This document shows positions 46,431 through 48,622 of a stretch of 48,622 nucleotides of DNA, piece after piece. Positions within the stretch are counted from its first letter, which is position 1; the number at the start of each line of letters is the position of its first letter. The notes beneath the pieces are model-generated. The model had not been told where the DNA came from. It saw only the letters and a program-made list of their open reading frames with translations, and did no database searches. The DNA is from a candidate division WWE3 bacterium RBG_19FT_COMBO_53_11 (GTDB lineage Bacteria; Patescibacteriota; WWE3; 9FT-COMBO-53-11): positions 61,167 to 109,788 of the forward strand of contig MEUW01000021.1 in the NCBI GenBank assembly GCA_001772805.1, written 5' to 3'. The position numbers were made by a program, and so were the translations under genes.

Positions 46431-47153
46431 TCAATCGGCAGATTCGACCCGGCATTCGCCATCCGAGCACACCAGCGTCCCTTCCCTCTCGGCAAACCCT
46501 CGCCCCAGCGTGATCAGTAGGTTCAGATTGTTCCATAGCTCCCGGGTCGTGTTGCCGCATTCGCTGCGGACTTTGATGCCGCCCGGAAAATACGCAACCA
46601 GCTGGGGAAAGAACCTCACTCCTTCGGCTTTGGCCAGCTCTTCGTCTTTGCAGTAGAGCAACTCGCACCGGTCGAAAAAGTACGCCAGGCGCGCAAAGGT
46701 CGGCTTGACCAGCTGGCACCAGAAGCACCAGCCGGTGCTGAAGAGCACAATGTAGGGCTTAAACGGCTCATTTAATAGCTTGCCGTGCCGGATCTTGATC
46801 ACCGGCGCCCGGTGCAAGAGTGCCGCCCCCGAACGGCGCAAGGTGGAATAGCGAACCGCTTCCCGCCGCCGGGCCGTTAGCCCTTCCTTCATCGATTGAG
46901 ACAGGTCGAAGTAGCCCTTGAGCTCCTCGTAGGTCACTCCCAAAGCCGCCGCCGACAAGCGCATGTGCGCTTCGGTTGAGAAATTCAGCTTGGCGCGCAT
47001 CTCAGGAGAATTGTGGGCTTCTTCGAGTGCCTGCTTAACCCGAGGGTACTGCTGCGCCAGATGATTGGTGAAAGGCCGGCTGGCCTCTTCCGCCGCCGCG
47101 AACAGCTTCCCCATCGGGTCTTCTTCCAGAAGACGTGCCAGATTCGGGTCCAT
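46431..47153 (-). CDS. Thioredoxin-fold protein with a helical N-terminal domain
   Basis: 240 aa. The C-terminal half has YIVLFSTGWCFWCQLVKPTF (CXXC redox site near 145), a strand-helix pattern and FFPQLVAYFPGG carrying the cis-proline-like turn. The N-terminal 120 residues are helical (TNHLAQQYPRVKQALEEA, GVTYEELKGYFDLS) and unassigned. Cys residues near the end (LVCSDGECRVE) could form a second pair. There is no signal peptide, so it is probably cytosolic. GGAGG precedes the ATG at 47153. Confidence 0.75.
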   Translation of the reverse strand: MDPNLARLLEEDPMGKLFAAAEEASRPFTNHLAQQYPRVKQALEEAHNSPEMRAKLNFSTEAHMRLSAAALGVTYEELKGYFDLSQSMKEGLTARRREAVRYSTLRRSGAALLHRAPVIKIRHGKLLNEPFKPYIVLFSTGWCFWCQLVKPTFARLAYFFDRCELLYCKDEELAKAEGVRFFPQLVAYFPGGIKVRSECGNTTRELWNNLNLLITLGRGFAEREGTLVCSDGECRVESAD

Positions 47154-47201
47154 CCGGCCATCCCTCCTTTATAGGATTTCCACTATCTTACCACGCGCTC
47201 C

Positions 47202-47248
47202 AAAAAAGAAGCGCCCCGCTGTCCCGGTTTGAGGGATAGCAGAGCGCT
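47202..47248 (-). terminator. Intrinsic terminator of the 76-aa membrane protein gene
   Basis: On the minus strand AGCGCTCTGCTATCCC pairs imperfectly with GGGACAGCGGGGCGCT, followed by TCTTTTTT. Confidence 0.82.
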
Positions 47249-47252
47249 ATGG

Positions 47253-47483
47253 TTAAAGCTTGAACACCCGTTCGAAGAACCTACCGAGAACGAGCATCAC
47301 GCCCGTGAGCCAAAGGGGCATGGTGAACAGGAACGGGAATCCTGGCAGGTGCAGGAAGCTGACCGTTCGGTAAGCGAAGTAGAAGACCACAAGGGTCGAA
47401 CCCGCCGCCAAGATGGCCAGGATCCGCTCCTTGCGCGTCAACCGCACTCGAGGAACCAGTCGGTATGACGGTGAGCGTTTCAT
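47253..47483 (-). CDS. Small membrane protein (76 aa)
   Basis: A basic N-terminus (MKRSPSYRLVPRVRLTRKER) is followed by two hydrophobic helices (about 22-40 and 48-68). AGAGGAGGAG precedes the ATG at 47483. A TATAAC-type -10 lies about 25 nt upstream. It is a single-gene unit with a terminator. No family recognised. Confidence 0.62.
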   Translation of the reverse strand: MKRSPSYRLVPRVRLTRKERILAILAAGSTLVVFYFAYRTVSFLHLPGFPFLFTMPLWLTGVMLVLGRFFERVFKL

Positions 47484-47584
47484 CAAATCTCCTCCTCTGT
47501 TATAGGATACATTAATAATAACACTCCCCTGTAAACATGTAAAATCAAAATAAAGCTGTTAAAACCCACGGGAAGGAGGGAGAG

Positions 47585-48001
47585 ATGCCAAAGCTGACCG
47601 ACTGGTTTGGCCAAGGCGTGGTGGTCTACACCGAGTTCAATGATCTCAGTGACCCCCGCAACCCGACTGTCCCTATTTGGAAAGTATTGCGGAAACTGCT
47701 GATGCGCGCGGTTCGCGACTTCGACTTCAATTGGCGCGAAAATGAAGACGAGGATTACGAATACCGCTGCGTGGTCCTACACCGCGGCGAATCTTGGATC
47801 ATCAAACTCTTCATCGACGAAAGCTTTGCCTGCCGCGAGGAAACCCTCCCTCTGATCAGATCCATTCTGAAGAGGAAGGATGTCCGGCCCTATTGGATCG
47901 AGGTACGCCACCGCCGGGTAAAAGTGCTTTTTCGCCCCACCGACATCGAAAAAGAGAAGATTACCTACCGGATCGAAATCTACCCCCGGCTTTCGATTTA
48001 G
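47585..48001 (+). CDS. Hypothetical cytosolic protein (138 aa)
   Basis: An alpha/beta-looking, charged protein without membrane segments or Cys clusters. Notable stretches are NENEDEDYEYR-like acidic region (about 50-62) and basic strands VRPYWIEVRHRRVKVLFRP. GGAAGGAGGGAGAG immediately precedes the ATG, a strong RBS. It is divergent from the 76-aa gene and followed by a palindromic element. No family recognised. Confidence 0.62.
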   Translation: MPKLTDWFGQGVVVYTEFNDLSDPRNPTVPIWKVLRKLLMRAVRDFDFNWRENEDEDYEYRCVVLHRGESWIIKLFIDESFACREETLPLIRSILKRKDVRPYWIEVRHRRVKVLFRPTDIEKEKITYRIEIYPRLSI

Positions 48002-48027
48002 CTTGCTTTCAGGGAAGCGGGCGGTAA

Positions 48028-48073
48028 AATAGACGCTAAGCGGATATTTCTAGGTTCGCGAAGCGAGCCGTCA
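48028..48073 (-). repeat. Palindromic GAC/TAG element (two-hairpin form)
   Basis: AATAGACGCTAAGCGGATAT forms the first hairpin; CTAGGTTCGC and GCGAGCCGTC the second. It closely matches the copy at 43078-43125 and lies between two hypothetical genes. Confidence 0.85.
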
Positions 48074-48101
48074 AATAGAGGGTACGGAAAGGAGAGGAAT
48101 C

Positions 48102-48446
48102 GTGAGGGACGCTGGCAAGCGCTTTTTGAACGCGAAGCGTGTGCGGCATGAGATTTCGGTCCTGAGCCGCTTTCAGCTCTGGCGGATTAAGTACGGCCGC
48201 AAACACTACCTGCGCCACGAGCACCGAGAGGGCGGGACCGAAGATCTGCCGATCTATCTGTTTTGGTGCAGGAAATGCGAGCGGATCTCGCTGGATTACC
48301 CCCATGGGCACATCCAAGACCGCTACCTGACCTGCCAGAACTGCGGAACGAACACCGACTTCGTTCCGTGGCGGGCTACGTGGGATGAGTTCTGGAAAAT
48401 CGTGAAGGAAGCCTGGCGCCTGACGGTAGAAGGACCAAACCGTTGA
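48102..48446 (+). CDS. Zinc-ribbon protein (114 aa)
   Basis: A basic N-terminal half (RVRHEISVLSRFQLWRIKYGRKHYLRHEHR) is followed by a zinc ribbon with knuckles FWCRKCERI (about 54-62) and LTCQNCGTN (about 76-84). A role in nucleic-acid or protein binding is plausible but unproven. The GTG at 48102 follows GGAAAGGAGAGG. The gene ends in a strong terminator. Confidence 0.68.
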   Translation: MRDAGKRFLNAKRVRHEISVLSRFQLWRIKYGRKHYLRHEHREGGTEDLPIYLFWCRKCERISLDYPHGHIQDRYLTCQNCGTNTDFVPWRATWDEFWKIVKEAWRLTVEGPNR

Positions 48447-48467
48447 CAATCGTCAACGGTTTTTTTT
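48438..48467 (+). terminator. Intrinsic terminator of the zinc-ribbon gene
   Basis: AACCGTTGAC and GTCAACGGTT pair perfectly around AATC and are followed by eight T in total. It overlaps the stop codon of the convergent partial gene. Confidence 0.92.
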
Positions 48468-48622
48468 AATCCCGGTAATTCTGGGCGTTATCAAGCCGCT
48501 CCATAAACCATTTAATCGATTCGTTCCAGCCGGTCCCGTTAGCGACGGAAACGGGAGCATATTTCAGCATGATCTGATCAACCGTGACCAAACCCTGATC
48601 AATATAATTTTTCTTAATTCCC
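48466..48622 (-). CDS. C-terminal 51 residues of an unidentified protein (partial, right edge)
   Basis: On the minus strand an open frame runs from the window edge to a TAA at 48466. The visible C-terminus contains DQGLVTVDQIMLKYAPVS and GWNESIKWFMERLDNAQNYR. The 'QIMLKYAP...W' pattern resembles the ends of phage- or wall-associated lysozyme/glucosaminidase-like proteins, but too little is visible to name it. Confidence 0.6.
   Translation of the reverse strand, partial: GIKKNYIDQGLVTVDQIMLKYAPVSVANGTGWNESIKWFMERLDNAQNYRD

Overview
The window looks like chromosomal DNA of a small-genome bacterium, most likely of the Candidate Phyla Radiation (Patescibacteria). This is an inference from the gene set and sizes. 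IF-2 lacks the usual N-terminal domains, PGK is about 337 aa and HolA 218 aa, the UvrD helicases are shortened, genes overlap by ATGA/GTGA, and many genes have a -10 box almost touching the start codon. Stop codons include TGA, so the standard bacterial code applies. There is no rRNA, CRISPR array, insertion sequence or prophage. The only RNA gene seen is tRNA-Cys(GCA).

Layout. 1-8016 (minus): infB (cut by the edge), nusA, hrcA, a methyltransferase and acetyltransferase pair, an MTH1-like Nudix hydrolase, lepA, murJ. 8024-9758 (plus): rpsT, PilN-like and PilO-like pilus genes, a small membrane protein. 9760-16701 (minus): holA, an LCP cell-wall ligase, an aldehyde:ferredoxin oxidoreductase-family protein with a small ferredoxin, pgk, a membrane protein, gap, trx. 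16801-24741: uvrD, a 3D-domain wall protein, two paralogous membrane proteins with a conserved leader RNA, a RapZ-C-like protein, ksgA, two divergent FemAB genes and a metalloprotease. 24973-31257 (plus): a secreted peptidase, then a CsoR-controlled metal/redox cluster (csoR, DUF1573, a Cys-rich membrane protein, a CcdA-like transporter), a matrixin and a zinc-type CDF exporter. 31254-36732 (minus): a helicase-nuclease fusion, unknown genes, rmuC. 36764-44283: metG, GT2, a MraY/WecA-type transferase, a UbiA-type prenyltransferase and a PEGA-SH3 protein, which together suggest envelope polysaccharide assembly. 44352-48622: small membrane proteins, ccdA, tRNA-Cys with hsp20, a thioredoxin-like protein, hypotheticals, and a partial gene at the right edge.

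The most unusual content is a family of about 18 short palindromic elements. They share a constant GAC/TAG internal loop flanked by arms that covary from copy to copy, and several carry a second hairpin. They lie between genes but also in frame inside infB, a helicase gene and a membrane-protein gene. In four places they are bordered by duplicated gene sequence: hrcA 3' end, PEGA-SH3 gene 3' end, pilO-like 5' end, and a 14-bp repeat in the helicase gene. The hrcA case is striking: a 24-codon duplicate encodes the identical peptide although 17 codons differ, all synonymously. A second candidate system is the conserved, apparently structured 5' leader shared by the two paralogous membrane-protein genes at 19308-20291.
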